Shown piece by piece: positions 9,518 through 18,309 of a DNA stretch of 64,000 bases. Made by a program: the position numbers and the translations under genes. Source of the DNA: Chloroflexi bacterium UBA4733 (GTDB lineage Bacteria; Chloroflexota; UBA4733). Below the pieces are notes generated by a model. It had not been told where the DNA came from. It was given only the letters and a program-made list of their open reading frames with translations, and made no database searches. Every line of letters begins with the position of its first letter. Within the stretch, counting starts at the first letter, position 1. The DNA lies in contig DHIZ01000080.1 in assembly GCA_002404055.1 (NCBI GenBank), forward strand, positions 355 through 64,354. Reading direction: 5' to 3'.

Positions 9518-10699
9518 TCAGCCCCAACTCATCTGGCGCCCGCCCACGCGCTCCGCGGCCTTGCAGGCGGCGTAGCCGCTGGCGGCATAGGCGTTCAATG
9601 GGTCGCGAGCGCCGCCGAGCTCTTCACGGACATCGGCGCACAGTTCCCGCACGTCGGTCTCGAATGCTTGCTGCAGCACGTACATGGCTGCGACGACATC
9701 GCCCTGATCCTGCGCGGCGCGCAACGCCACCCGATCCACCAGCAGCGCTTTGGCGTAGGCGTGCTGGACGTTGAGCACGGAGAGCAGCATCGCCGGAATT
9801 TTGGCTTCTACGTTGTGCGACTGGTCGAGCATGTAGGCGACGTCTTTTGCACCACCGGTCGCTTCTTCCGCGACCAGCTCGTTGAAGATCAGGAACAGCT
9901 CGTAGGGGTTGATTGACCCGACGATCAGGTCATCGTCGCCATACTTGCGATTGTTGAAGTGAAACCCGCCGAGCCGGCCTTCGTCCAGCAACAAGGCCAC
10001 GATGTGCTCGACGTTGACGCCCTGGGCGTGGTGGCCGAGGTCGACCAGCACCTGCGCTTGCGGCCCCAGTTCGCGGCAGACCAGGGAGGCGATACCCCAG
10101 TCGGAGAGATCCGTGTGGTAGAAGCCCGGCTCGTAAAACTTGTACTCCACCAGCATACGCATCGTTGGTGGCATCGCCCGGTAGGCTTCAGCGAGACTCT
10201 GGACCATCCAGTGCTTGCGGCGCCGAAAATCGGCCTGGCCGGGGTAGTTGGTGCCGTCGGCGAACCAGAGGCTCAACAGGTGCGAGTCGGTTTGCCCGGC
10301 GATGGCGATGCACTCCAGGAGGTGGTCAACTGCTTTACGGCGCACGGCGGCGTCGTGGTGGCAGATGCTACCGAGCATGTAGGCGGGGTCCTGAAAGGCA
10401 TTCGGGTTGATCGCCCCCAGGCGAAGACCAAGGTCGGCCGCTGCCTGCTTCAGCTTGCCGTAATCATCCACCTTGTCCCAGGGAATGTGCAAGGCCACGG
10501 AGGGACAGATGCCCGTCAGGCGGTTCACCTCGGCGGCGTCTTGCAGTTTCTCGTAGGGGTCGCGCGGTACGCCCGGCTGGGCGAACACGGCGAAGCGAGT
10601 GCCCGAGTTGCCGAACCCCCAGGACGGAGTTTCCACGCGCTGTGCCAGGAGTGAACGCCGGACCGCAGCGAGATCAATGTTACCTGGAATTACCATCAT
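9518..10699 (-). CDS. rhaI: L-rhamnose isomerase / sugar isomerase, RhaI type
   Basis: This 393-residue TIM-barrel sugar isomerase resembles the Pseudomonas stutzeri / rhizobial RhaI type rather than the E. coli RhaA type. Such enzymes interconvert L-rhamnose and L-rhamnulose and often accept other aldoses. Metal-site and barrel strands are recognisable: VALHIPWDK, RLGAINPNAF, MLVEYKFYEPGF, VDLGHHAQGVN and GGFHFNNRKYGDDDL. AGGAAAGGTAG lies directly before the two adjacent ATG codons; either could be used. It is somewhat shorter than the roughly 430 residues of characterised members, mainly at the N-terminus. It follows the mrp-like gene's start by about 25 bp on the same strand. No rhamnulokinase or aldolase is nearby, so the physiological substrate is uncertain. 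Confidence 0.85.
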   Translation of the reverse strand: MMVIPGNIDLAAVRRSLLAQRVETPSWGFGNSGTRFAVFAQPGVPRDPYEKLQDAAEVNRLTGICPSVALHIPWDKVDDYGKLKQAAADLGLRLGAINPNAFQDPAYMLGSICHHDAAVRRKAVDHLLECIAIAGQTDSHLLSLWFADGTNYPGQADFRRRKHWMVQSLAEAYRAMPPTMRMLVEYKFYEPGFYHTDLSDWGIASLVCRELGPQAQVLVDLGHHAQGVNVEHIVALLLDEGRLGGFHFNNRKYGDDDLIVGSINPYELFLIFNELVAEEATGGAKDVAYMLDQSHNVEAKIPAMLLSVLNVQHAYAKALLVDRVALRAAQDQGDVVAAMYVLQQAFETDVRELCADVREELGGARDPLNAYAASGYAACKAAERVGGRQMSWG

Positions 10700-10789
10700 C
10701 TACCTTTCCTGACTGGTGAACCCCTCTCCCAGCATTGGGGGAGGCGCTCGTTAGACATCCGTTGCCGCAGCAAACCAGGAGAGGATATC

Positions 10790-11428
10790 TTATGCACTGG
10801 TGTCGGCGATATCGTCAATGTGCCAGGTCCCGGCCTCTGGTATCAGGGTAAACAGGCGCTGGACTGGGCCGGAAGAGTAAGTTAGCGTCGTCACCACCGT
10901 TGCCGCTCTACCGCCGCCGCGCGAGATCGCGGCGTCGGCGTGATAGCGCGTGTACATGCCCGGTACGCCGATGAGCGAGGCAATAGAATGACCGCTTTGG
11001 ATAATCGCCTGTAACCGTGTACTGAGATATTTCAGGCTGGAAGCGCCGGACTGGTCCTTCTCCAGGGCCCCGAGGAAGGCGAGCGTGACGGTGGCCGCGT
11101 CGCCTATCGGGAGGCCGCCCGGCACCGGCGTTGGCGTGACATGCACAGGATGGCTCGACGTCACTGCGGTGGACGTCAGCGCCGAAGCCGTCTCTCGTGC
11201 GGTAGTGCCGGATTGGGAACTTGTGCCGACGCTTACCGTGGCAAAGACGGTCGACGTGACCACGACGGTTCGAGTGATGACCACCGTGACGGCAGACTGT
11301 GTTGCCGCGCCGACAGAGTCGTTGACGCCTGATTGCTGAGCGTTGATTGCCCCAGCAGCGCCGCAGCCGGCGAGGATGGTCGACAACAAGAGGGCCGCGC
11401 CAGCCCGTCCGATGTTCTGTACGTTCAT
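10790..11428 (-). CDS. Putative lipoprotein of unknown function
   Basis: The 212-residue product starts MNVQNIGRAGAALLLSTILAGC. That is a short charged N-terminus, a hydrophobic stretch and a lipobox with the lipidated Cys near residue 22, so it should be anchored on the outside of the membrane. A Thr/Ser/Val-rich linker (TRTVVVTSTVF) follows, then a compact C-terminal domain (GDAATVTLAFLGALEKDQSG to GTWHIDDI). That domain resembles the small fold often used by secreted lipoproteins, but no family could be named. The ATG at 11428 is preferred over an upstream in-frame one because GAGGACGG lies just before it. Confidence 0.7.
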   Translation of the reverse strand: MNVQNIGRAGAALLLSTILAGCGAAGAINAQQSGVNDSVGAATQSAVTVVITRTVVVTSTVFATVSVGTSSQSGTTARETASALTSTAVTSSHPVHVTPTPVPGGLPIGDAATVTLAFLGALEKDQSGASSLKYLSTRLQAIIQSGHSIASLIGVPGMYTRYHADAAISRGGGRAATVVTTLTYSSGPVQRLFTLIPEAGTWHIDDIADTSA

Positions 11429-11572
11429 TCCGTCCTCGTCTGCGAGCGGATTCAGGATACCCGACGTTTCCCCCAGCGTCGTACCCCAGGTAGATATGAG
11501 GGCTAGTGTCGCACGTGCCCATGTCGAGGCGCAGTGACGCGACGTGGTAAAATTGGGCAACGAACAGACAGG

Positions 11573-11611
11573 CAGTAGCCCGGGAAGACAAGCGTCCGCC
11601 CTGGGCTACTG
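11573..11611. promoter_or_regulatory. Stem-loop in the infA leader
   Basis: CAGTAGCCC (11573-11581) is the exact reverse complement of GGGCTACTG (11603-11611), enclosing a 21-nt loop. CAGA (11565-11568) can extend the stem with TCTG (11611-11614) past a small bulge. It lies 73 bp before the infA start. A TAAAAT hexamer at 11548-11553 could be the -10 box, which would place the hairpin at the 5' end of the transcript. It could be a structured leader or the residue of a palindromic repeat. Confidence 0.45.
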
Positions 11612-11683
11612 TCTGGCAACACAACGGCGCGTTGGCTGTGGGTAACATGCTCGCTGCGCGTCGACAGAAGAGTTAGGAGCAGA

Positions 11684-11962
11684 ATGGCAAAGGAATCCGG
11701 GGTAGAGGTCGACGGCACGATCGTCGAGGCGCTCTCCAACGGTTACTTTCGAGTGCAGTTAGACCAATCCGCCGGCGCAACCAGCGCAGCGCCGATCCGC
11801 ATCACGGCGCACATTGGCGGCAAAATGCGGACGAAGTTCATTCGCGTCGTTGTGGGTGACAAGGTACGCGTCGAGCTTTCGCCCTACGACCTCACCCGCG
11901 GCCGCATCACCTGGCTGACGAGTCGCCGCCGCCCTGCCGCGACCACAGAGGTTCCGGCGTAG
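11684..11962 (+). CDS. infA: Translation initiation factor IF-1
   Basis: IF-1 is a single OB-fold protein that binds the ribosomal A site with IF-2 and IF-3. The 92-residue product carries the family signature: [26 protein letters not shown], then [22 protein letters not shown], then [14 protein letters not shown]. Two features differ from the usual 72 residues. About nine extra residues ([10 protein letters not shown]) sit in the loop between the second and third strands, and there is a 13-residue tail after the last strand. TTAGGAGCAG precedes the ATG. It stands alone, away from secY/rpmJ/rpsM, where infA often resides. A strong hairpin lies in its leader. Confidence 0.95.
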   Translation: MAKESGVEVDGTIVEALSNGYFRVQLDQSAGATSAAPIRITAHIGGKMRTKFIRVVVGDKVRVELSPYDLTRGRITWLTSRRRPAATTEVPA

Positions 11963-12028
11963 CTCGTTTCGCCAGCCCCGGCACTGTGCCGTTCGGAGGA
12001 GTGGGAGCGGTACGTCGCTAAGGAAGCT

Positions 12029-14455
12029 TCAAAGCAGCGACGGCTGCGTGGCGCCGCGACGACGCGACCGCTGTCGGGGTAACACGACCGGAGGGGTCGG
12101 CGGGTGCTGCAGGCGTTCTGCGAGCGCCGTGATACGAGCCTCGCTGCCGGCATCACGCACGGCGAAGGAAACTGCACGGCTGTGCCCGACCAGCACGACG
12201 AGGCGCTGCGCCCGTGTCACGGCGGTGTAGAGCAGCCGGCGCGACAGCAGGATGAACTGTCCGGTGACGACAGGCAGCACCACCACCGGAAACTCGCTGC
12301 CCTGTGCCCGATGAATGGAGAGGGCGTATGCCAGGTGCAGTTCCGGCAACGCCGCGGCCGAATACGTGACGTCGCGACCATCATCCAGGCGAACGGTCAC
12401 GGTAAACCCTCCTGGATCGAGCGCAATGATCGTGCCCATGTCACCGTTGAACACGCCCAGGTCGTAGTTGTTGCGCGACTGCACGACGCGGTCACCCAGG
12501 CGTAGAAGTCGCGAGCCCAGACTGAGTTCGGGTCTGGCGGGGTCGGGCGGGTTGAGCGCGGCCTGCAACTCCGGGTTGAGCGTCGAGAGGCCGAGGGGGC
12601 CCCGGTGCATGGGGGCGAGCACCTGAATCGCGCCGCCCGCCAGCGCAAAACGCGCTGGGATGCGTCGCGTGACCAGGTCCAGGACGAGGCTCCGGCAGGC
12701 CGTCGCGTCGTCGGCATTGAACAGGTAGAAGTCGTTGCTGCCCAGCCCCGGCTCCCACACGGGCATCTCACCCGCGTTGATGCGTTGCGCGTTGGCGGCG
12801 ATGCCAGATCCTTCCCCTTGCCGAAAGATGCGCTGCAGTCGGCATACGGGGAAGCGTCCCGAGGCAATGATGTCGGCCAGTACCTGGCCGGGTCCGACGC
12901 TTGGCAACTGGTCGGCGTCACCAACCAGCAGCAGGTGCGCCCCTGCCGGCACAGCCCTGACCAGCGCGCGCGCCAGTGGCAGGTCCAGCATGGACGCCTC
13001 GTCGATGACGACCAGGTCGGCACTGAGGCGTGCTTCGCTGCGACTCTTGCCGCGCGCGGCGGCGTCCGGCCCGCGATCATCCATGCCTTCCAGGGCAAAG
13101 AGCCCCAGATCCGTCTCTTCGTCGGCGGCAGGACTGGCGAAGCCGCGCCGGCCAAGCAGGCGGTGGATCGTCCGCGCCTCCAGCCCCGTTGCCTCGGCCA
13201 GACGGCGTGCGGCCCTCCCGGTGGGAGCGGCGAGGGCGATCCGTGCCCCCTGGCCCAGCGCCAGGGCGACCAGTACACGCAAGGTTGTCGTCTTACCGGT
13301 GCCGGGCCCGCCGGTCAGCACGGCCACGCGCTCCGTCAGCGCCAGGCGCACGGCGGCGCGCTGCTCCAGGCTCAAGCGGTCGGCGCTGCCGCCGTACGCG
13401 ACGAACGCTTGAGACCACCCCGAATCATCCAGTTGGGACCAGAAGGGCATGCGATCATGGGAGCCTTCTGACAACTGCAGCAGCCCGATGGCCAGCGCAC
13501 GTTCCAGATTGTCGAGCGCGGCGAGCGCCAGTGCAGGTTCGCCCGCGACAAGCCCAGAGGCCACGGTGTTGGAGTCAACCAGAGCCTGGAGCGCCGGCCC
13601 TAATTGGGCGGCCCCGATCGGCGCCCGCTGCTCGTCCCCTGTGCTGACGCTGCGTTTGGCCAGGAGCGCCTCGCCCTCCTCCAGGACACGGGACGCCGGC
13701 AGCCAGACGTGGCCCGCGATGGCGGCCGCCCGCAGGCAATGCAGGAGGCCAGCTTGCAGGCGGCCCGGCGCGTCCGCGGGAATGCCGATGGAGGACGCGA
13801 TACGGTCGGCCGTGAGGAAGCCAATACCCCGAATATCGAGCGTCAGACGGTATGGGTCGCTGCGGATGATCAAAGGAGCGACTGCGCCGTAGTGCTGGTA
13901 GAGCTGCTCGGCGCGACGATAGGAGAGACCGTAGTCGAACAACGTCAGCATCACGTCGCGCACTGCCTGATGCTGTTGCCAACTCGCGCTGATCCGTTGC
14001 GCACGGTGGGGACCGATCCCCGGCGCCTTTTGCAGCGCGGTGGGTCCGGCGTCAAGGGCGGCCAGCGTGTCGCCGCCAAACTGCTCGACCAGCCGGTGGG
14101 CTGTGACCGGACCAATCCCACTGACAAACGGTGAACTCAGGTAGCGGCGAATGCCTGCCGCCGATGCCGGGAGCACAAGGGTGACGTCTGTTGCCCGAAA
14201 CTGGCGTCCAAAGCGCGCGTGGATTTCCCAACTGCCGCTGCAGCGCAGGTATTCGCCCGGCCGCACCTCCGGAAAGGAACCGGCGACACCAACCGGGCGC
14301 TCCGGACCGTCTGGTTGGAGCAACGCTACCGTATATGGGCCGGACGGATTATGAAACAGGACACGCTCGACCTGGCCCGCCAGTGTCGCCGGCGCCGGAT
14401 AACGGGCCACGGCATGCGGGGGGGTGGCGATGGTGACCGGCGAGCGCATATGCAT
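12029..14455 (-). CDS. recD2: RecD2-type (RecD/TraA) DNA helicase
   Basis: This is a 5'-3' superfamily 1B helicase of the stand-alone RecD2 type. A small N-terminal OB-like domain (LAGQVERVLFHNPSGPYTVALL) and tandem helix-hairpin-helix motifs (GIGPVTAHRLVEQFGG, APGIGPHRAQRI) lead to a Walker A, GGPGTGKTT, near residues 382-390. It continues with VVIDEASMLD and ends in the UvrD-C2-like SIHRAQGSEFPVVVLP and LYTAVTRAQRLVVLVG motifs. The frame is open up to 14659, but the start at 14455 (or 14449) puts the conserved LAGQVERVLF about 28 residues in, as in relatives. Longer readings overlap the divergent dCTP deaminase-like gene. Its roles are likely in recombination and replication-fork repair. 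Confidence 0.92.
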   Translation of the reverse strand: MHMRSPVTIATPPHAVARYPAPATLAGQVERVLFHNPSGPYTVALLQPDGPERPVGVAGSFPEVRPGEYLRCSGSWEIHARFGRQFRATDVTLVLPASAAGIRRYLSSPFVSGIGPVTAHRLVEQFGGDTLAALDAGPTALQKAPGIGPHRAQRISASWQQHQAVRDVMLTLFDYGLSYRRAEQLYQHYGAVAPLIIRSDPYRLTLDIRGIGFLTADRIASSIGIPADAPGRLQAGLLHCLRAAAIAGHVWLPASRVLEEGEALLAKRSVSTGDEQRAPIGAAQLGPALQALVDSNTVASGLVAGEPALALAALDNLERALAIGLLQLSEGSHDRMPFWSQLDDSGWSQAFVAYGGSADRLSLEQRAAVRLALTERVAVLTGGPGTGKTTTLRVLVALALGQGARIALAAPTGRAARRLAEATGLEARTIHRLLGRRGFASPAADEETDLGLFALEGMDDRGPDAAARGKSRSEARLSADLVVIDEASMLDLPLARALVRAVPAGAHLLLVGDADQLPSVGPGQVLADIIASGRFPVCRLQRIFRQGEGSGIAANAQRINAGEMPVWEPGLGSNDFYLFNADDATACRSLVLDLVTRRIPARFALAGGAIQVLAPMHRGPLGLSTLNPELQAALNPPDPARPELSLGSRLLRLGDRVVQSRNNYDLGVFNGDMGTIIALDPGGFTVTVRLDDGRDVTYSAAALPELHLAYALSIHRAQGSEFPVVVLPVVTGQFILLSRRLLYTAVTRAQRLVVLVGHSRAVSFAVRDAGSEARITALAERLQHPPTPPVVLPRQRSRRRGATQPSLL

Positions 14456-14636
14456 CGTTAGGGGCCATGATACGGTTTGCTGCAACGCCTGGGCCATTCC
14501 TGCGTGGCACGATGCGCCGCTGGCGTTATACTCAGTGCCGGGTGCGCCGGCAGTGCCGTGCACGGGGAGCTTTGGCTCTGTGGTCCCAGAGGTAGGGACC
14601 AGTAGTGGCGTGTGCCGTCGAACGAAAAGAGGTCGA

Positions 14637-15269
14637 ATGCTCCTTTCCGACCTCCGCATTCTGCAAGAGAGAGAGCGGGGGAACGTCGTGATTTCCCCCT
14701 TCGATCAGCGCCAACTGGGCACAAACTCCTATGATTGTCGGCTCGGCGAGTGGTACTTCCAACCCGATGCCAACGTTGAGTCGGTGGACTTCACCGTCGA
14801 GGCGCAGGCGCGCGCCTTCTGGGGGGAGCCGCGCCGGGCCGTGGAGGGGAGGATTCCCGTGCGACCAGGCACGACTATCCTGGCGCACACCATCGAAGTG
14901 GTCGGTGGTCGTAACGGCATCACCACCAGCATGCACGCGCGCAGCAGCATTGGCCGGGCCAGCCTCTCGGTCTGCAAGTGCGCTGGCGTCGGGGACGTCG
15001 GGTACATTTCACGCTGGACGATGGAAATTTCCAACCATTCGCGCAGTACTGTGCTGCTCCCTGTCGGGTTGCGCATCTGTCAAATCAAGTTCGAGGAGGT
15101 CGGCGCTACCCTGCGCGAATATCACGGCAAGTATGGCCAGGGCGGCGCCTGGACGCCGCTGGACATGCTTCCCAAGCTGTACGCCGATTGGGATGTTGCG
15201 GACCTCGCAGCCTACCGAGACCGCGCGGACGGCGGCGTGGCGCCGCCTGTCGCCGCCGGGCAGCGGTAG
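14637..15269 (+). CDS. dcd: dCTP deaminase family protein
   Basis: This 210-residue trimeric dUTPase/dCTP-deaminase-fold protein is probably involved in making dUMP precursors or in removing dCTP/dUTP. The start MLLSDLRILQERERG has GAGGTCGA upstream and fits the family opening (MILSDxxI). SFDQ-type core strands appear in ISPFDQRQLGTNSYDCRLGEW. The conserved ARSSIGRASL stands where RSSLARLGL is usual. GYISRWTMEISNHS carries the catalytic-position Glu, followed by LRICQIKFEEV. An open frame continues upstream to 14424 but lacks homology. Its stop lies 8 bp before the next gene's start, so the two are probably co-transcribed. Confidence 0.85.
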   Translation: MLLSDLRILQERERGNVVISPFDQRQLGTNSYDCRLGEWYFQPDANVESVDFTVEAQARAFWGEPRRAVEGRIPVRPGTTILAHTIEVVGGRNGITTSMHARSSIGRASLSVCKCAGVGDVGYISRWTMEISNHSRSTVLLPVGLRICQIKFEEVGATLREYHGKYGQGGAWTPLDMLPKLYADWDVADLAAYRDRADGGVAPPVAAGQR

Positions 15270-15277
15270 CCGACCCG

Positions 15278-17467
15278 ATGCCTGCCCTGCATACGACATC
15301 GAGGTTACTATCCCTCGCCACCGATCCAACGCTGAATCGCGCCGCCGCCAACATCTTCGTCACCGAGCCAACATCCGGCTCCCTGGCCAGGAGCAAGGGG
15401 TCCCTCTATGTCGTCACAGAGACGCAAAGCGACTCGCCCGCCGAACGCGCCTACTGCCGGCTGGTCTCCGATGCGATCCGCGGTGAGTATTATCGTGACC
15501 CCACCCAGGAGCTCGACCAGGCATTGAGTCGTGGCATAGACCGTGGTGTCGCCAAGATGCTCAAGGATGAGCGCATGCCACCGGCCGCTGAGCGGCCAGT
15601 GGTGGCGCTCACCTGTCTCGCCATTCGTGATGGCGAGGTTGCCATCGCGCAGACGTTGCCGGTGCAAACCTATATCGGGACGAAGACCGGCATCGCCCTG
15701 GTGCCGGACCCGCCCTTCTGGGAAAACGAGCAAAGCACGGCGACCGCCGAGAGCTTTTTCGGGCACGGTCAGCGCATCAGCTTTCAGTTATTCAGCGCCC
15801 GTCTGGCCGATGGCGATCTGGTTGCGGTCTGCTCCTCGGCGTTAGCCCAATCGTTGCCCCCCGACCGCCTGGAACAGTGGCTGACTGGCGGCGAAATGCG
15901 CGTGTTGAGCCAGGGCATGCGCACGCAGTACCTCAAAGGCGACACCGAGCCGGCCTATGCGTTGGTCGTACAGGCACGACCTGACGTTCGCGAGAAAGCT
16001 GGCAGTCCGGTACAGGAGGAGGCGCGAACGCACCCTCGCCCAAAGCTGCGGTTTGCTGGCCTGTTGTCCCTCGGCAGCCTCATGTCACGCTTCGGACGCG
16101 GCGCAGCGAGTCAAAGGACGGCGAATCGGCCGTCTCCCACCGGCGCGGCCGGGCGGCGGATCAACGACGCAGGTGCGCGCCGTGCCGCCGGCGCAGGAAA
16201 CGGTGCGGCGTCAGCCACAGCAAGGCGTTCAACGAGACCCTCACGCAGCGCGGCGAATCGTCAGCTCATCCTGCTCACGGGCATCGTGCTTGCCGCCATC
16301 GTGCTGCTGTTGCTGCTTTTCAAGGGTGTGCAGCATTTCCAGTCCGGTCGCGAACACGCAACGTTCCTGCAGGTTTCCGGCCAGGTTGACAACCTGCTCT
16401 CCTCGGCGGCGCAGCAGAAAGACCCGGCTGCGGCAGCCACCACGCTCACGCAAGCAGAGGACCTCGTCACGGGCGACCGGAGCCGGCTCAGTGTATCCGA
16501 CGAGGCGGCGTTGCTCGCGCGCGTGCGCCAGCGCGAGGACCTCCTGAACAAGGCCGGACGGCTCACCAACGTCAAGGTGCTTGCCGATTTGAGCGCCGAT
16601 CCGCTGGCTGAGCTCGCGCAGGTGGTGGTACAGGGCGGCAGCGTCTACATCCTGGATACTGGCGGCAAGCGAGTGCTCAAAGTCCCGGTTGGGGGTGGGC
16701 CGCCCCTGGCCGCCATTAGCGCGAACATTAACGTGGGGGCGGACACGATTCAGCCCCTGGTCGCTATCGCCGCGACCTCGACCGGCGTGCTGGCCGTCGA
16801 CAGCCGCAACGTCCTGTGGTCTTTTGACGCAAACAACAACCAGATCCGCCGTGTGTCCGTCCCTGGCTCGGATGCCTGGGGAGAGGTCCACGCCATCACG
16901 ACGTACCGTACTGACCTCTACGTTTTGGATACGAAACTGAGCCGCATCTGGCGCTACACTCCCCAGGGGAGCGGCTACAGCGCGCCGTCCGACTACTTCC
17001 CGGCCGCGGTCGTGGCGGCGCCAGTTGCAACCGCCACGGCCCAGCGTGGCCGGCCCACGCCCACGCCGGCGCCGCCACCGACGGTCACCCCTCCGCCGAA
17101 TCTCCTGCACAGTGTTGACCTGTCGGTGGACGGTAGCCTCTATGTGTTGCAGTCCGATGGCAGCATCCTGAAGTACACGAATGGGGTCTCGCAGCCATTC
17201 CCGGAAACAGGGCTGGTCGGGACGATGCCGTCGCCTTCGCACATCCTGGCGAGCGTTTCCGACAGTAGTGTGTACGTCGTCGATCCCAGTGGCAAGCGTA
17301 TTGTGCGTTTCTCGGCGGTTGGCCAGTTTGAACGGCAGTACCTCCTCCCGACCGACGCACCGCAGGCCATCACCGGCATCCAAAGCGCCGAAGTCGACGC
17401 CGCGCACGGTCTGGTGTACTTCGTCTCCGACAAGGCTGTGGCCGTCGCCACGCTGCCCAATCAGTGA
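15278..17467 (+). CDS. PP2C-like / membrane / beta-propeller protein
   Basis: This 729-residue protein is not a standard family member but has clear parts. Residues 1-230 resemble a PP2C (PPM) phosphatase: SKGSLYVVTETQSD, VALTCLAIRDGEVAIAQ, and LADGDLVAVCSSALA where active enzymes read GDxxxLxSDG. A Ser/Arg/Ala-rich linker follows, then one membrane helix (about 329-348, LILLTGIVLAAIVLLLLLF) and a short helical stretch. From about 430 on there are beta-propeller-like repeats (VYILDTGGKRVLKVPV, VLAVDSRNVLWSFD, VYVVDPSGKRIVRFS) interrupted by a Pro/Thr-rich insert near 588-605. Metal-binding Asp residues of PP2C are not evident, so the domain may be catalytically dead. The amidohydrolase downstream overlaps it by 4 bp. 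Confidence 0.75.
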   Translation: MPALHTTSRLLSLATDPTLNRAAANIFVTEPTSGSLARSKGSLYVVTETQSDSPAERAYCRLVSDAIRGEYYRDPTQELDQALSRGIDRGVAKMLKDERMPPAAERPVVALTCLAIRDGEVAIAQTLPVQTYIGTKTGIALVPDPPFWENEQSTATAESFFGHGQRISFQLFSARLADGDLVAVCSSALAQSLPPDRLEQWLTGGEMRVLSQGMRTQYLKGDTEPAYALVVQARPDVREKAGSPVQEEARTHPRPKLRFAGLLSLGSLMSRFGRGAASQRTANRPSPTGAAGRRINDAGARRAAGAGNGAASATARRSTRPSRSAANRQLILLTGIVLAAIVLLLLLFKGVQHFQSGREHATFLQVSGQVDNLLSSAAQQKDPAAAATTLTQAEDLVTGDRSRLSVSDEAALLARVRQREDLLNKAGRLTNVKVLADLSADPLAELAQVVVQGGSVYILDTGGKRVLKVPVGGGPPLAAISANINVGADTIQPLVAIAATSTGVLAVDSRNVLWSFDANNNQIRRVSVPGSDAWGEVHAITTYRTDLYVLDTKLSRIWRYTPQGSGYSAPSDYFPAAVVAAPVATATAQRGRPTPTPAPPPTVTPPPNLLHSVDLSVDGSLYVLQSDGSILKYTNGVSQPFPETGLVGTMPSPSHILASVSDSSVYVVDPSGKRIVRFSAVGQFERQYLLPTDAPQAITGIQSAEVDAAHGLVYFVSDKAVAVATLPNQ

Positions 17468-18309
17468 CAACGGTTCCCTGGCCCGTCGGCGTCGTTGATG
17501 CCCACACCCACATCTTCCCGCCGGAGGTAGCGCTTGAACGCGAACCATTCATCCGGCGTGATGCCTGGTTCGCTGCCCTGTACGGTACCCCGACGGCGAA
17601 GATCGCCACGGCGGAAGACTTGATAACGTCTATGGATAGGTCCGGCGTGGCCATCAGCGTGGTGCTGACCTTTGGTTGGCGCGACGCGGGGCTGGGTCGT
17701 CTCCACAATGCCTATATGCTCGACGCCGCTCGGCGCTACCCTGGCCGACTGATGCCTTTCGCCCACGTCGGGCCAGATGCCGACGATCCAGACCTGGCCG
17801 GCTTCGCGGGCATCGGTGAATGGATGCCGGAAGGCCAGGGCTTCACACTCGATGAGCACTCCCGATTAGCGGGCCAGCTCCGGGCCGCGCAGGAGCGCAA
17901 CCTACCGGTGTTGACCCATGTCAGTGAGCCGGTGGGGCACGACTACCCCGGCAAGAGCTGCGTCGCTCCGGAGCAACTATGGCGTCTCGCCCGGGCCTTT
18001 CCCGCCAACCGCTTTATCGCCGCGCACTGGGGAGGCGGTTTGTTGTTCTACGAGCTCATGCCCGAAGTGCGCGCCGACCTCCAGAATGTCTGGTATGACA
18101 CCGCCGCCGGCAGACTGCTGTACACCCCGGCCATCTACGCCGCTGCAGGGCAGATCGTCCGGCCAGAGAAGATACTGTGGGGTTCCGACTTCCCGCTCAT
18201 GCCGCAGCAGCGAGACCTGCGTGCCATACGCCGGGCCGTCCTCGATGAGCAGGCACTGCAGATGATGGTTGGCGGCAACTGCCGGTCGTTGTTGGGGACC
18301 GGGCTTTAA
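17464..18309 (+). CDS. Amidohydrolase-2 family metal-dependent hydrolase
   Basis: This 281-residue TIM-barrel hydrolase of the amidohydrolase 2 (PF04909) type, related to ACMS decarboxylase and TatD-like folds, is cytosolic. The metal-binding HxH is in VDAHTHIFPPEV, a later His lies in LPVLTHVSEPVG, another in FIAAHWGGG, and the final Asp is in ILWGSDFPLM. The GTG start forms a GTGA overlap with the stop of the propeller gene, indicating coupled translation. The substrate is not predictable. The 3' end overlaps the oppositely oriented TadG-like gene by about 113 bp if that gene uses its full frame. Confidence 0.85.
   Translation: MTTVPWPVGVVDAHTHIFPPEVALEREPFIRRDAWFAALYGTPTAKIATAEDLITSMDRSGVAISVVLTFGWRDAGLGRLHNAYMLDAARRYPGRLMPFAHVGPDADDPDLAGFAGIGEWMPEGQGFTLDEHSRLAGQLRAAQERNLPVLTHVSEPVGHDYPGKSCVAPEQLWRLARAFPANRFIAAHWGGGLLFYELMPEVRADLQNVWYDTAAGRLLYTPAIYAAAGQIVRPEKILWGSDFPLMPQQRDLRAIRRAVLDEQALQMMVGGNCRSLLGTGL

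Noticed and set aside
9959..10654. 231-codon frame antisense to the sugar isomerase gene
   Set aside because: Long shadow frames are expected opposite GC-rich genes. The isomerase on the minus strand has clear family motifs and a ribosome site, and the antisense frame has neither.
12605..13647. Long plus-strand frames antisense to recD2
   Set aside because: RecD2 has complete helicase motifs in the opposite frame. The antisense frames show no family pattern and are Arg/Pro-rich, as GC-rich shadows are.
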